A stretch of DNA of 64,000 nt from Sphingobacteriales bacterium (GTDB lineage Bacteria > Bacteroidota > Bacteroidia > Chitinophagales > JADIYW01), in the NCBI GenBank assembly GCA_947460245.1, contig CANHGL010000003.1, positions 48,942 through 112,941 on the forward strand. Reading direction: 5' to 3'. The notes beneath the pieces are model-generated. The model was not told the DNA's origin. It did no database searches and was given only the letters and a program-made list of their open reading frames with translations. Made by a program: the position numbers and the translations under genes. Below, one piece after another: positions 51,373-60,083 of this stretch (positions are counted from its first letter, which is position 1; every line of letters starts with the position of its first letter).

Positions 51373-52149
51373 GTGAAAACAAAGGAAGATATAGTAGAGA
51401 ATTGGTTGCCCAGGTATACGGGAAAGAATCTCGAAGATTTTGGTGAATATATTTTGCTAACCAATTTTTCTAAATATGTAGATCTATTTGCAGAATGGAA
51501 TAAAGTGGAAGTGATTGGTAAGGATAAGCCAATGCCCAATGCTACTGCTAATAATATTACGATCATTAATTTTGGAATGGGGAGTGCTCTGGCTGCTACT
51601 ATGATGGATTTATTGTTGGCAATAAAGCCTAAAGCTGCCTTGTTTTTAGGAAAGTGTGGTGGGTTAAAGAGGAAAAATGAGATCGGGCATTTTATTCTTC
51701 CTATTGCAGCCATCAGAGGCGAGGGTACATCTAATGATTATTTTCCTGCTGAAGTCCCTGCATTGCCTTCATTTGCCTTGCAGAAAGCAATTTCTACTAC
51801 CATTCGGGAGCACAATCAGGATTATTGGACGGGAACAGTTTACACTACTAATAGAAGGGTTTGGGAACACGATGAAGAGTTTAAAGAGTATCTGCGTAAA
51901 ATAAGGGCTATGGCCATTGATATGGAAACGGCTACTTTGTTTACAGTCGCTTTTGCCAATGAAATACCGGTAGGTGCTTTGTTGTTAGTTTCTGATCAGC
52001 CCATGATACCTGAGGGCGTAAAGACAGAGGAAAGTGACAAAATAGTAACTACTAATTTTGTTAATGATCATCTTCAGATAGGAATCGACTCGCTGAAACA
52101 ATTAATGAACAGATCTTCTACTATTAAGCATCTTCGATTCGAAGACTAG
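51373..52149 (+). CDS. amn: AMP nucleosidase
   Basis: 258 residues, corresponding to the C-terminal catalytic half of Escherichia coli Amn (484 aa); the short form is usual in this phylum. Motifs: INFGMGSALAATMMDLL, ALFLGKCGGL, the PNP-like RGEGTSNDYF and AIDMETATLFTVAF. It splits AMP to adenine and ribose 5-phosphate. The start is GTG. Its stop overlaps the stop of the convergent YihY gene through a shared CTAG. Confidence 0.9.
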   Translation: MKTKEDIVENWLPRYTGKNLEDFGEYILLTNFSKYVDLFAEWNKVEVIGKDKPMPNATANNITIINFGMGSALAATMMDLLLAIKPKAALFLGKCGGLKRKNEIGHFILPIAAIRGEGTSNDYFPAEVPALPSFALQKAISTTIREHNQDYWTGTVYTTNRRVWEHDEEFKEYLRKIRAMAIDMETATLFTVAFANEIPVGALLLVSDQPMIPEGVKTEESDKIVTTNFVNDHLQIGIDSLKQLMNRSSTIKHLRFED

Positions 52150-53096
52150 TTGCTCTGCTTTTTACTATCTTCTTCTTTAAGTTTTTTATTAATGATAATG
52201 CTGTTATTGAGCTCAAAGCCAAAAAGCAATACCATAGCGTTTAAGTATATAAGCATCATAATCACGATCATTATCCCTAAGGATCCGTATAGTCGATTGA
52301 AGTTGTTTAGGAAAGAAGTATATACCTGAAAGATTATTGATATACTAATCGAAAATAATGTAGCAAAGGTGGTTCCTGCTGAAAAATATTTAAAATTTTG
52401 CTTGTTAGATAAGCCATAATAATAAATCACATTGATGATATTATAAAAGCTCAGCAGTATCAGAATATCTTTGGATATTCTGAGTAATATATACGTAGCT
52501 GATGTTTTTGTAGGTAATATATTTATAATCATCAATAGTATTTCCTTCCCTTTGATGATGAGTAGTAGTGCAATGATTATTTGCAAGGTAATGAGTAACA
52601 TTAAACGGAATGCTGAAAATCTTTTTTGCCAGAATGTTCTTTCTTCTTCATGGTCGTTAATCTTGTCAAATGCTTTCATAATGGAATTCACGGCATTTGA
52701 TGCCATAAATAAAGAAAGAAAGAAATTGACAGATACTAACCCACCACTTTGTATACTGAGAATATCTTTTATGGTGGTTTCTAATAGAAGAAATGCATCC
52801 TGTGGCAGTAGATCTTTCAATCCCTTCATTACAATTTCATCTAAATGCTCAAATGGAATATATGGAATGAGCGAGAAGAAAAAGATGATGCCCGGAAAGA
52901 TAGATAAAATGAAGTAGAATGAAATAGAGGAGGCTCTTATGGATATATCTGCTTTAGTTACTTCTTCTCGGAATTTGATTATTATATCATAAAGAGGAAT
53001 GCCTTCAGATCCTGGTAGGATTATTTTTCTTATGCCTTCTTTAAAACGTTGAGTGCGAACAAGTCTTTTATATTTATCGGTAAAATCCTGAAACAT
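52146..53096 (-). CDS. YihY/BrkB family membrane protein
   Basis: 316 residues with six helices. ADISIRASSISFYFILSIFPGIIFFFSLIPYIP is split over the first helix as usual for the family, and the LYGSLGIMIVIMMLIYLNAMVLLFGFELN region is diagnostic. Function unknown; earlier naming as ribonuclease BN is not accepted. The C-terminal ~20 residues are charged. Confidence 0.88.
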   Translation of the reverse strand: MFQDFTDKYKRLVRTQRFKEGIRKIILPGSEGIPLYDIIIKFREEVTKADISIRASSISFYFILSIFPGIIFFFSLIPYIPFEHLDEIVMKGLKDLLPQDAFLLLETTIKDILSIQSGGLVSVNFFLSLFMASNAVNSIMKAFDKINDHEEERTFWQKRFSAFRLMLLITLQIIIALLLIIKGKEILLMIINILPTKTSATYILLRISKDILILLSFYNIINVIYYYGLSNKQNFKYFSAGTTFATLFSISISIIFQVYTSFLNNFNRLYGSLGIMIVIMMLIYLNAMVLLFGFELNNSIIINKKLKEEDSKKQSN

Positions 53097-53131
53097 CTTG
53101 AGTTAAATAGAATAATAGTTGTATGGGCTAT

Positions 53132-53599
53132 TTAAAGTTTACGATTAGACTTAGACTTTATTGATTTTTCTACTTTTATTGTTTTGATCTCTTCATTAAA
53201 AAAAGGTCGTAGATGGTCTAAGACGACTTCTGGTATATGACATCTTCTCAATGAGTCTTTCTTAACGTATACAAAAGTAGTTTCACTACTGGTGAGTAAT
53301 TGATCTTGTTGATTATAAATTTCGCTGATAAATATAATTTTCTTTTCCGGCCAGTCTTTGATAATAGTTTTTATATTCATGAGCTCATCATAACGTGCAG
53401 GCCGGTAGTACTTTATATTCATTTCCACTACAGGCATTGCATATCCTAGTTCTTCCAGTTTTTTGTATGCGAAATCATGTTTACGCATAGCTTCTGTTCG
53501 GCCTATTTCGAAGAACTTGGCATAGTGGCCATGATATACGATTCCCAATGGATCGCAGTCATGATAGCGTACGCGTAATTGTATAGTTTCTTCAAACAT
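53132..53599 (-). CDS. Acyl-CoA thioesterase, 4HBT hotdog fold
   Basis: 155 residues. The catalytic region RVRYHDCDPLGIVYHGHYAKFFEIGR is typical of YbgC/FadM-like 4-hydroxybenzoyl-CoA thioesterases. A basic tail (KVEKSKSKSNRKL-like) ends the protein. The start overlaps the mltG stop (TAATG), so the two are translationally coupled. Confidence 0.9.
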   Translation of the reverse strand: MFEETIQLRVRYHDCDPLGIVYHGHYAKFFEIGRTEAMRKHDFAYKKLEELGYAMPVVEMNIKYYRPARYDELMNIKTIIKDWPEKKIIFISEIYNQQDQLLTSSETTFVYVKKDSLRRCHIPEVVLDHLRPFFNEEIKTIKVEKSIKSKSNRKL

Positions 53600-54633
53600 T
53601 AATGGATATTGTGTCTGTTTAGTGCTCTTTGATATTGGCGTGCATTCTGAAGGTGTTGCTGCCAGGTTTCAGCAAAGGCGTGATAACCTGAGAAATCTTC
53701 TTTAGCACAAAAATAGATATAATTATGTTGTTCCGCATCTAATATCTTTTCTATACTCTTGAGTTCAGGTAAACAGATTGGACCTGGTGGTAAACCCGGA
53801 GATATATAGGTATTGTATGGCGAAGGCGTTTTTAAATCGTTTTTATAAACTCTTCTTTTTATGCCGAGTCTATTTAGTGCAAACATCACAGTAGGATCTG
53901 CTTGCAATGCAATACCTTTATTTAATCGATTAATATAAACTCCGGCTATTCTTGGATATTCATCATAATGATTGGATTCTTTTTGTACGATAGAAGCTAA
54001 TATAATTACCTCAGTTGGTGAAAGGTTTAACTCCTCTGCTTTGCGTCTCTTCCTGCTTGTCCAAAATTTATTGTATTCCTTCAGCATACGTTGTACAAAT
54101 TGATTCGCTGAGGTATTCCAATAAAATTCATAAGTATTGGCCAAAAATATAGTTGTGAAATTTTCTTCTGTTAGATGAAGTGAATCGAGTAATTCAGGCT
54201 GATTGAATGCATCAATTAATTCTTGTTCTGTTGCCTCTAATTTTCCTGCTATTCTTTTAGCTAATTGTTTTTTATTTTGAATATTATTAAAGGTGATTTG
54301 AATCGGATCTTGCTTTCCGGTTCGCAGCTTGCCCAATATTAAAAGGTTTCCGCTATTATTACTTAGTACATATCGTCCTGGATAGATGCATTTATCATAA
54401 TTTATTTTCTTAGCAAACCATATAAACGTTTTGGTATTCTTTAAGACGCGTTGTTGTTTTAAAGAGTTCAAAACGCTCTCAAAATTACCACCGGAAGGAA
54501 TATAAATAGTTCGGGTTTGCTGACCAGGTATATCATTTATATTGTCTGATAATAGAATCTTATAAATAAATGGTGTGCAGATGCAAAAGCAAATCAATAC
54601 TAGGGCTACTAAGATAAGCGTGATTTTTCTCAA
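53599..54633 (-). CDS. mltG: Endolytic transglycosylase MltG
   Basis: 344 residues. One N-terminal membrane helix, then the YceG fold: IPSGGNFESVLNSL, FLANTYEFYWN, the catalytic VIILASIVQKESN with its glutamate, the VYINRLNKGIALQADPTVMFAL stretch and SPYNTYISPGLPPGPI. It cuts nascent glycan strands and sets their length. The start codon is TTG, since no ATG lies upstream before a stop. Confidence 0.93.
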   Translation of the reverse strand: MRKITLILVALVLICFCICTPFIYKILLSDNINDIPGQQTRTIYIPSGGNFESVLNSLKQQRVLKNTKTFIWFAKKINYDKCIYPGRYVLSNNSGNLLILGKLRTGKQDPIQITFNNIQNKKQLAKRIAGKLEATEQELIDAFNQPELLDSLHLTEENFTTIFLANTYEFYWNTSANQFVQRMLKEYNKFWTSRKRRKAEELNLSPTEVIILASIVQKESNHYDEYPRIAGVYINRLNKGIALQADPTVMFALNRLGIKRRVYKNDLKTPSPYNTYISPGLPPGPICLPELKSIEKILDAEQHNYIYFCAKEDFSGYHAFAETWQQHLQNARQYQRALNRHNIH

Positions 54634-54721
54634 TCTTTTTAATTAAATTATTGAAAATCAATTGTTTATGTAAAAACAATAAGTTTATAGGGTAAAAATA
54701 GAAAAAAAGTCAAACAACCCC

Positions 54722-54751
54722 TTGCGAAATACAAGAAGTTGTTTAACTTTG
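54722..54751 (+). promoter_or_regulatory. Promoter of a predicted small RNA
   Basis: TTG at 54722-54724, a 19-bp spacer, then TAACTTTG at 54744-54751: both boxes and the spacing fit the Bacteroidota consensus. It points away from mltG and no plus-strand protein gene follows for 3.4 kb. Confidence 0.65.
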
Positions 54752-54757
54752 TAATAG

Positions 54758-54823
54758 GGTTTTTATGTTTCTAGACTTTAGGGTCTTTCGGGTTTTGTGC
54801 AATGCAAAACCCGATTTTTTTTT
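54758..54823 (+). ncRNA. Predicted small RNA of about 65 nt
   Basis: The unit runs from the expected start, 6-8 bp after the -7 box, to the T-run of a strong terminator. The 5' part can form a short AGAC/GTCT hairpin, and the leading GGGTTTTT could compete with the terminator stem by pairing to AAAACCC. An internal ATG opens a 20-codon frame, but it runs through the terminator to a stop after it, so translation is unlikely. I do not recognise the RNA; it does not look like 6S, tmRNA, SRP RNA or RNase P RNA. Exact ends are estimates. Confidence 0.5.
54788..54823 (+). terminator. Intrinsic terminator on the plus strand in the mltG-gcvP gap
   Basis: A 10-bp stem TCGGGTTTTG/CAAAACCCGA with a 7-nt loop and nine T residues. 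The T-run is only on the plus strand, so it ends a plus-strand transcript, not gcvP or mltG mRNA. Confidence 0.88.
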
Positions 54824-55126
54824 ATAGCTATCCTATAAAAACTCTTCGCCAATAAATAAAATAATGCTTAATATTTTTTTGAAAAAATAGTTAGTTTTTG
54901 TTTAGAAATTAATCAAAGTTAGTTTAGTTCTCAGGCAAGTGTTCTTACTTCTCACCTGATACAAATATGTACCCAATATTGCTAAGTTCCTTTACTTCTT
55001 TATTTTAAATGTGACTATAAAAAAAACTATATTTAATTAAATAAAATATTGATAAACAGTATTTTAAATTAATTATAAATTATTTAATTGTGACATATAC
55101 TACAATAGACAGCTATATAATAATAT

Positions 55127-55150
55127 AATCAGTGTTGCAAAACACTGATT
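55127..55150 (-). terminator. Hairpin downstream of gcvP, possible weak terminator
   Basis: AATCAGTGTT-GCAA-AACACTGATT, a perfect 10-bp stem with a tetraloop, 40 bp after the gcvP stop. What follows on the minus strand is AU-rich but has no real T-run, so it may act as an mRNA 3' end stabiliser rather than a classic terminator. Confidence 0.45.
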
Positions 55151-55189
55151 ATTAAAGGAATAGATTGTCTGGTTAAGTAACTATTGAAC

Positions 55190-58051
55190 CTATTTTGCGT
55201 AAGCCTCTATGGGAAGGCAGGTGCAAATCAGATTTCTATCGCCATAAGTATTGTCAATCTTTGCAACGCTTGGCCAAAATTTCGACTGGCGGACATAGTC
55301 CAATGGAAAAGCAGCCTTTTCCCTCGAATAACTATGTGTCCAGTTGTCTGCGATTACTTCATTGGCTGTATGCGGTGCATTTAAGATAGGATTATCTTGT
55401 TGCGTTGTTTTACCGCTGATGATATCATCTATTTCTTTTCGGATTTCCAGAAGCGCTTCACAGAATTTATCCAGCTCTTCTTTGCTTTCACTTTCTGTTG
55501 GTTCAAGCATTAAAGTTCCGGGAACAGGGAATGCAACTGTAGGGGCGTGATAGCCATAATCCATCAATCTTTTTGCAACATCAACAGCGTCTATACCCGT
55601 TTCCTTTTTAAATGGCCTTAAGTCCATAATAAATTCGTGGGCTACTCTTCCATTTTTAGCGGTATACAGAATAGGATAGTGTTTTTCCAGTTTCGCCTTA
55701 AGATAATTGGCATTCAGTATTGCATATTTAGTAGCATTGGTGATGCCTTCACTACCTAGCATTTTGTTATATCCATAGGAGATTAACAAAATTGAGGCAC
55801 TTCCAAATGGAGCTGAGGAAATAGATGGTATTGCTTTCTCTCCGCCAGTTTTATAGATCGGGTTAGTAGGCAGGAAGGGTGCTAATTCTTTGGTACAGCA
55901 GATAGGTCCCATTCCCGGACCACCTCCGCCGTGAGGGATGGCAAATGTTTTATGTAAGTTAATGTGGTTAACATCTGCCCCAATAGCCGCAGGCGACGTT
56001 AAGCCTACCTGTGCGTTCATATTTGCACCATCCATATATACCTTGCCTCCGTACTGATGAATAACATCACAGATTTCAATAATAGACGCTTCAAAAACTC
56101 CATGGGTAGATGGGTATGTAACCATTAAGCACGATAAATTTTTTGCATGTTGTATTGCCTTAGCTTTTAAATCGTCCACGTCAATATTTCCTTCTTCATC
56201 ACATCTCACTAAAACTATCTCCATTCCTGCCATGGCTGCACTCGCCGGATTGGTTCCATGTGCCGATGTAGGAATAAGAGCAACATTTCTATGGGTATCG
56301 CCACGTGATACATGGTAGGCTCTAATTACCATGAGACCTGCATACTCACCTTGTGCACCCGAATTGGGTTGTAGAGAGGTAGCAGCAAAGCCGGTAATGT
56401 TAGCGAGTTGCTCCTCTAATTCCTCGATTATTTCAAGATAACCTTGCACCTGCTCTGCCGGCTGATAGGGATGTATACTAGAGAAGTTTGGCCAGCTAAG
56501 TGGAATAAGTTCTGTTGTTGCATTGAGCTTCATGGTACAGCTACCCAATGGAATCATGGAGAATCCGAGCGAAAGATCCTTTGATTCCAGCCTTTTAATA
56601 TATCGGAGCATTTCGGTTTCTGAATGATAAGTATTAAAGACGGGATGTGTCAGAAAATCAGAAGTGCGTTGTAGTTCTTCCGATATTTGCAGTGCAGGAT
56701 GTTCCAGATAAGTAGAAATATAATTAGCGTTCAGCACTCTGGAGAAAAGAGATGAAATCTCTTCAATATCTTCCCGAAAGGTAGTTTCATCGAGAGAGAT
56801 TTGGATGCTGCCATCTGCATTGTACCAAAAATTATATCCTGCTGCTTCCGCCAATATTCTTATTTCAGCAGTTTTATGCTTAGCATCTATACATAAGGTA
56901 TCAAAGAAATATGCATTTTTATTTACGAAGCCTAGTTTCTTTAATTCATTGGCTAACGCAACTGCTTTGTTGTGTATACTCAGCGCAATATTTTTTATTC
57001 CATCTTTTCCATGATACACGGCATACATACTTGCCATGATAGAAAGTAAAGCCTGAGCTGTACAAATATTTGAAGTAGCTTTTTCTCTTTTGATGTGTTG
57101 TTCTCGCGTTTGTAAAGCCATACGTAAAGCACGGTTTCCATGTTTATCTACGGAAACTCCAATAAGTCTTCCTGGTATAAGTCGAACAAATTCTTCTCTA
57201 CAAGCAAAAAATGCAGCGTGTGGTCCACCAAATCCCATAGGGACGCCAAATCGCTGGGAGTTTCCAACTGCAATGTCTGCCCCTAATTCTCCCGGAGGAG
57301 TTAGAAGGGCGAGACTTAGAAGATCACATGCTAAAACAGAATATACTTCCTGTCCTCTGCATGCGGTAAGGAGATTTCTGTAATCTACTACAGCTCCGTT
57401 GGAGGCTGGGTATTGAAGTACTACAGCAAAGTAAGCAGCAGTTGGAGTAAAATCTTTATAGTTACCTATTTCAACTTCTATTCCTAATGGAATTGCTCTT
57501 CCTTTTATTACTTCAATCGTAGATACAAATGTATTGCTATCGATAAAAATCTTATTTGCAGCTGCTCTGGATTTTGATTTATTTCTCACCTCATAAAATA
57601 CATGCATAGCCTCTGCTGCTGCTGTTCCTTCATCCAGTAAAGAAGCATTAGCTATAGGAAGTGCAGTGAGATCTGAAATCATGGTCTGGAAATTCAATAA
57701 GGCTTCCAGTCTTCCTTGCGCAATCTCTGCCTGATATGGCGTGTATTGTGTATACCAACCCGGATTTTCAAAAATATTTCGTTGAATTACTCCTGGGGTG
57801 ATAGTGCCATAGTAACCAAGACCTATATAATTTTTACATACCCTGTTTTTTGCTGCTTTTTCTTTCAGTTCTTGCAGGTATTTGTATTCTGTTTGTGGTG
57901 CTCCAATTTTTAAATCATGTTTCAATCGGATATTCGCAGGAATAGTCTCCTCAATAAGTTGGTCTAAAGTATCAATGCCGATAGTTTCTAGCATTGCTTT
58001 TAAATCTGATACTGCAGGTCCTATGTGTCGGTCTTGGAATTCGTTTTTCAT
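55190..58051 (-). CDS. gcvP: Glycine dehydrogenase (decarboxylating), P protein
   Basis: 953 residues, the full-length fused form (N- and C-terminal halves in one chain). N-terminal FQDRHIGP, the YTPYQAEIAQGRLEALLNFQ segment, and in the C-terminal half the PLP lysine in HINLHKTFAIPHGGGGPG near residue 700. It decarboxylates glycine and passes aminomethyl to lipoyl-GcvH. The gcvT and gcvH genes are not adjacent. No glycine riboswitch is seen in the 184-bp upstream region. Confidence 0.96.
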   Translation of the reverse strand: MKNEFQDRHIGPAVSDLKAMLETIGIDTLDQLIEETIPANIRLKHDLKIGAPQTEYKYLQELKEKAAKNRVCKNYIGLGYYGTITPGVIQRNIFENPGWYTQYTPYQAEIAQGRLEALLNFQTMISDLTALPIANASLLDEGTAAAEAMHVFYEVRNKSKSRAAANKIFIDSNTFVSTIEVIKGRAIPLGIEVEIGNYKDFTPTAAYFAVVLQYPASNGAVVDYRNLLTACRGQEVYSVLACDLLSLALLTPPGELGADIAVGNSQRFGVPMGFGGPHAAFFACREEFVRLIPGRLIGVSVDKHGNRALRMALQTREQHIKREKATSNICTAQALLSIMASMYAVYHGKDGIKNIALSIHNKAVALANELKKLGFVNKNAYFFDTLCIDAKHKTAEIRILAEAAGYNFWYNADGSIQISLDETTFREDIEEISSLFSRVLNANYISTYLEHPALQISEELQRTSDFLTHPVFNTYHSETEMLRYIKRLESKDLSLGFSMIPLGSCTMKLNATTELIPLSWPNFSSIHPYQPAEQVQGYLEIIEELEEQLANITGFAATSLQPNSGAQGEYAGLMVIRAYHVSRGDTHRNVALIPTSAHGTNPASAAMAGMEIVLVRCDEEGNIDVDDLKAKAIQHAKNLSCLMVTYPSTHGVFEASIIEICDVIHQYGGKVYMDGANMNAQVGLTSPAAIGADVNHINLHKTFAIPHGGGGPGMGPICCTKELAPFLPTNPIYKTGGEKAIPSISSAPFGSASILLISYGYNKMLGSEGITNATKYAILNANYLKAKLEKHYPILYTAKNGRVAHEFIMDLRPFKKETGIDAVDVAKRLMDYGYHAPTVAFPVPGTLMLEPTESESKEELDKFCEALLEIRKEIDDIISGKTTQQDNPILNAPHTANEVIADNWTHSYSREKAAFPLDYVRQSKFWPSVAKIDNTYGDRNLICTCLPIEAYAK

Positions 58052-58235
58052 CTATTTGACGATTAATGTTAGTATGGAGTAAATATACATCTGATATAAG
58101 GCATTTCTATTTTAAGAAATTGTATGTTGAAAAGTGTTCAAGATTGTTGATTATTTAAATCTAAAATGAAATGATGGTTTTCGATGCAGAGTCATTAAAA
58201 GTCTTTGTAATATGTATAAATGCTATCTTAGATGA

Positions 58236-59600
58236 ATGAATACTGTGGGAGACTCCGGAAAATTATCGCTCTCTAAAAAGATAGCTTTTGCTCTTGGGCA
58301 AACCGGATGGAGTCTTGCCGTATTCGGATTCACCGAATTAATTTATTTCTTCTATCTACCACCTGATAATGGTAAACCCTTATTTAAGGAATTTGTTTAT
58401 CAAGGGCCAGTATTTGGTGTATTTACCATTGTGGGCTTACTGTCTGCCGTTGGTTATTTTATTAGTGCCTTTATGGAACCTATAGTGGGTAGTTTAAGTG
58501 ATCGTTCTACCTTTACTTTCGGCAAGCGTAAAACCTTTATGGCGATGGCTGTAATTCCCTTTTCTCTGGTTGCAGCCTTGGTTTTTTTTCCAATTAAGGA
58601 TGGTTTACATTCCATTAATATATTTTGGTTGTCTGCAACTGTTATTATTGCCTTCATAATTAAATGCTTCTATACAACTCCTTACAATGCTATGATTAAT
58701 GAAATAGCTACGGATGAGAAGGAACGCTTAAGAATCATTATGATGATATCTGTAACCTACGCATTGGGCATCGGTATAGGTCAGACAATTAACATTTTCA
58801 TGAAAGTATTCGAACATCAGTATCCGAATGAAATAATATTTAAGATGTGTATTCTGGCGTATTCCCTGATTGCATTGATATTGATGTTGTTGCCTGTTCT
58901 TTTTGTGGAAGATAACTCCGCTAAAAATAATACTCATGATGAAATGTTAGCAGCTGTGCAGCAGACTGGCTTATTTGATATGATGAAAGAGGTATGGGCG
59001 GATAAGAACTTCAGGGTATTAGTAATCGTGGAGTTAATTTACTGGTTTCCATCTAAGATATTTACGGTTGCGGTGCCCTACTTTGTGGCTGCTTTGATGC
59101 ACCTGGATAATTTATATACGTCTATTATTTTATATGCCTGTGGATTTGGTTCTTTTCTATTGTACCCTTTAATTGACAGGCTCGTTGATGCGTACGGTAA
59201 GCGAAAGATTATGCTTTCCGCATTTGCTTTTTTAATGGCTACTTATTTGTTTACAGCTACCATAGGAATGTACAAATTACCTACAGCAGTGGTCGTGTTT
59301 CTTTATGTAATTCTAAATATATATCCAGTTGCAGTGCTTGGGATTTTACCAATGGCACTTGCGGGCGACAATGCAGATAGTAATGCCAGGAAAACAGGTG
59401 TTTATAGAAATGCCTCTTATTTTGGTTTGAAATCTTTTATGATGAAAATAGGGGTGGCGCTCACCAGTCTTATTTTTCCTTCCTTATTGTTGCTTGGGAA
59501 ATCTCCTCAGCATCCATTAGGTGTAAGGTTGGTAGCAGTCTTCTGTATTATTAGCAGCTTGCTGGCATTCGTAGTTATGAGGAAATATAAGGATGTATAG
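58236..59600 (+). CDS. MFS transporter of the GPH (sugar-cation symporter) type
   Basis: 454 residues with about 12 helices. The N-terminal KKIAFALGQTGWSLAVFGFTELIYFFYLP and the SDRSTFTFGKRKTFM loop between helices 2 and 3 are typical of the GPH/MFS_2 family, which imports glycosides with protons or sodium. The substrate is unknown. A second ATG lies 4 bp upstream out of frame. It converges with the EVE gene with 5 bp between them. Confidence 0.88.
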   Translation: MNTVGDSGKLSLSKKIAFALGQTGWSLAVFGFTELIYFFYLPPDNGKPLFKEFVYQGPVFGVFTIVGLLSAVGYFISAFMEPIVGSLSDRSTFTFGKRKTFMAMAVIPFSLVAALVFFPIKDGLHSINIFWLSATVIIAFIIKCFYTTPYNAMINEIATDEKERLRIIMMISVTYALGIGIGQTINIFMKVFEHQYPNEIIFKMCILAYSLIALILMLLPVLFVEDNSAKNNTHDEMLAAVQQTGLFDMMKEVWADKNFRVLVIVELIYWFPSKIFTVAVPYFVAALMHLDNLYTSIILYACGFGSFLLYPLIDRLVDAYGKRKIMLSAFAFLMATYLFTATIGMYKLPTAVVVFLYVILNIYPVAVLGILPMALAGDNADSNARKTGVYRNASYFGLKSFMMKIGVALTSLIFPSLLLLGKSPQHPLGVRLVAVFCIISSLLAFVVMRKYKDV

Positions 59601-59605
59601 AAATC

Positions 59606-60016
59606 CTATTGCTTCTTACTCATGCGTAAAATCTCATTAAATTCAGTCTTTGTGATATCTACTACGGATAGGCGACTTAACTTTAATAGCCTCATTTCAG
59701 CAAGTTTTGGATTAGACTTTATATCTGAAAGAGACACAGGATTTTTCAGTTTTTCTTTAGGAGCTACATCTACGCATACCCATTGTTCCTCCTGGGTAGT
59801 GGGGTCGGGATAGGCTTCTTTCACAATCTCCATGATACCCACTACTGCTCTGTCAATATTGCTGTGATAAAATAAGGCGACATCTCCTTTTTTCATGGCT
59901 CTGAGGTTATTACGTGCCATATAGTTCCGGACTCCATCCCAATGCTCTTTGCCTTTTTTGATCAAATCATCAAAAGAAAAAACATCGGGTTCTGATTTCA
60001 TTAACCAATAATTCAT
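59606..60016 (-). CDS. EVE domain protein
   Basis: 136 residues, the entire protein being one EVE domain: YWLMKSEPDVFSFDDL, HWDGVRNYMARNNLRAMKKGDVALFYHSN and GIMEIVKEAYPDPT. The fold is PUA-related and binds modified bases in DNA or RNA. Stand-alone forms (thymocyte nuclear protein 1-like) are widespread; the role here is unknown. No restriction genes lie nearby. Confidence 0.92.
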   Translation of the reverse strand: MNYWLMKSEPDVFSFDDLIKKGKEHWDGVRNYMARNNLRAMKKGDVALFYHSNIDRAVVGIMEIVKEAYPDPTTQEEQWVCVDVAPKEKLKNPVSLSDIKSNPKLAEMRLLKLSRLSVVDITKTEFNEILRMSKKQ

Positions 60017-60083
60017 AATAGCATATTTGAAATTAATTGGACTAAATTACATATTTGTGTTCAATCTTCTTCCGTAAAGTAAA

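Larger units (their letters stand above)
54634..55189. other. 556-bp gene-free gap between mltG and gcvP
   Basis: The left half holds a predicted small RNA unit with promoter and terminator (54722-54823). The middle (54830-55120) is very AT-rich and I see no gene in it. A perfect hairpin lies at 55127-55150. Both flanking genes are on the minus strand. Confidence 0.6.

Noticed and set aside
54765-54827. 20-codon ORF inside the predicted small RNA
   Set aside because: It reads through the terminator stem and T-run and its stop lies after the expected 3' end, so it is probably not translated.
58052-58235. Possible glycine riboswitch before gcvP
   Set aside because: No paired glycine-aptamer motifs can be seen in the 184-bp region.
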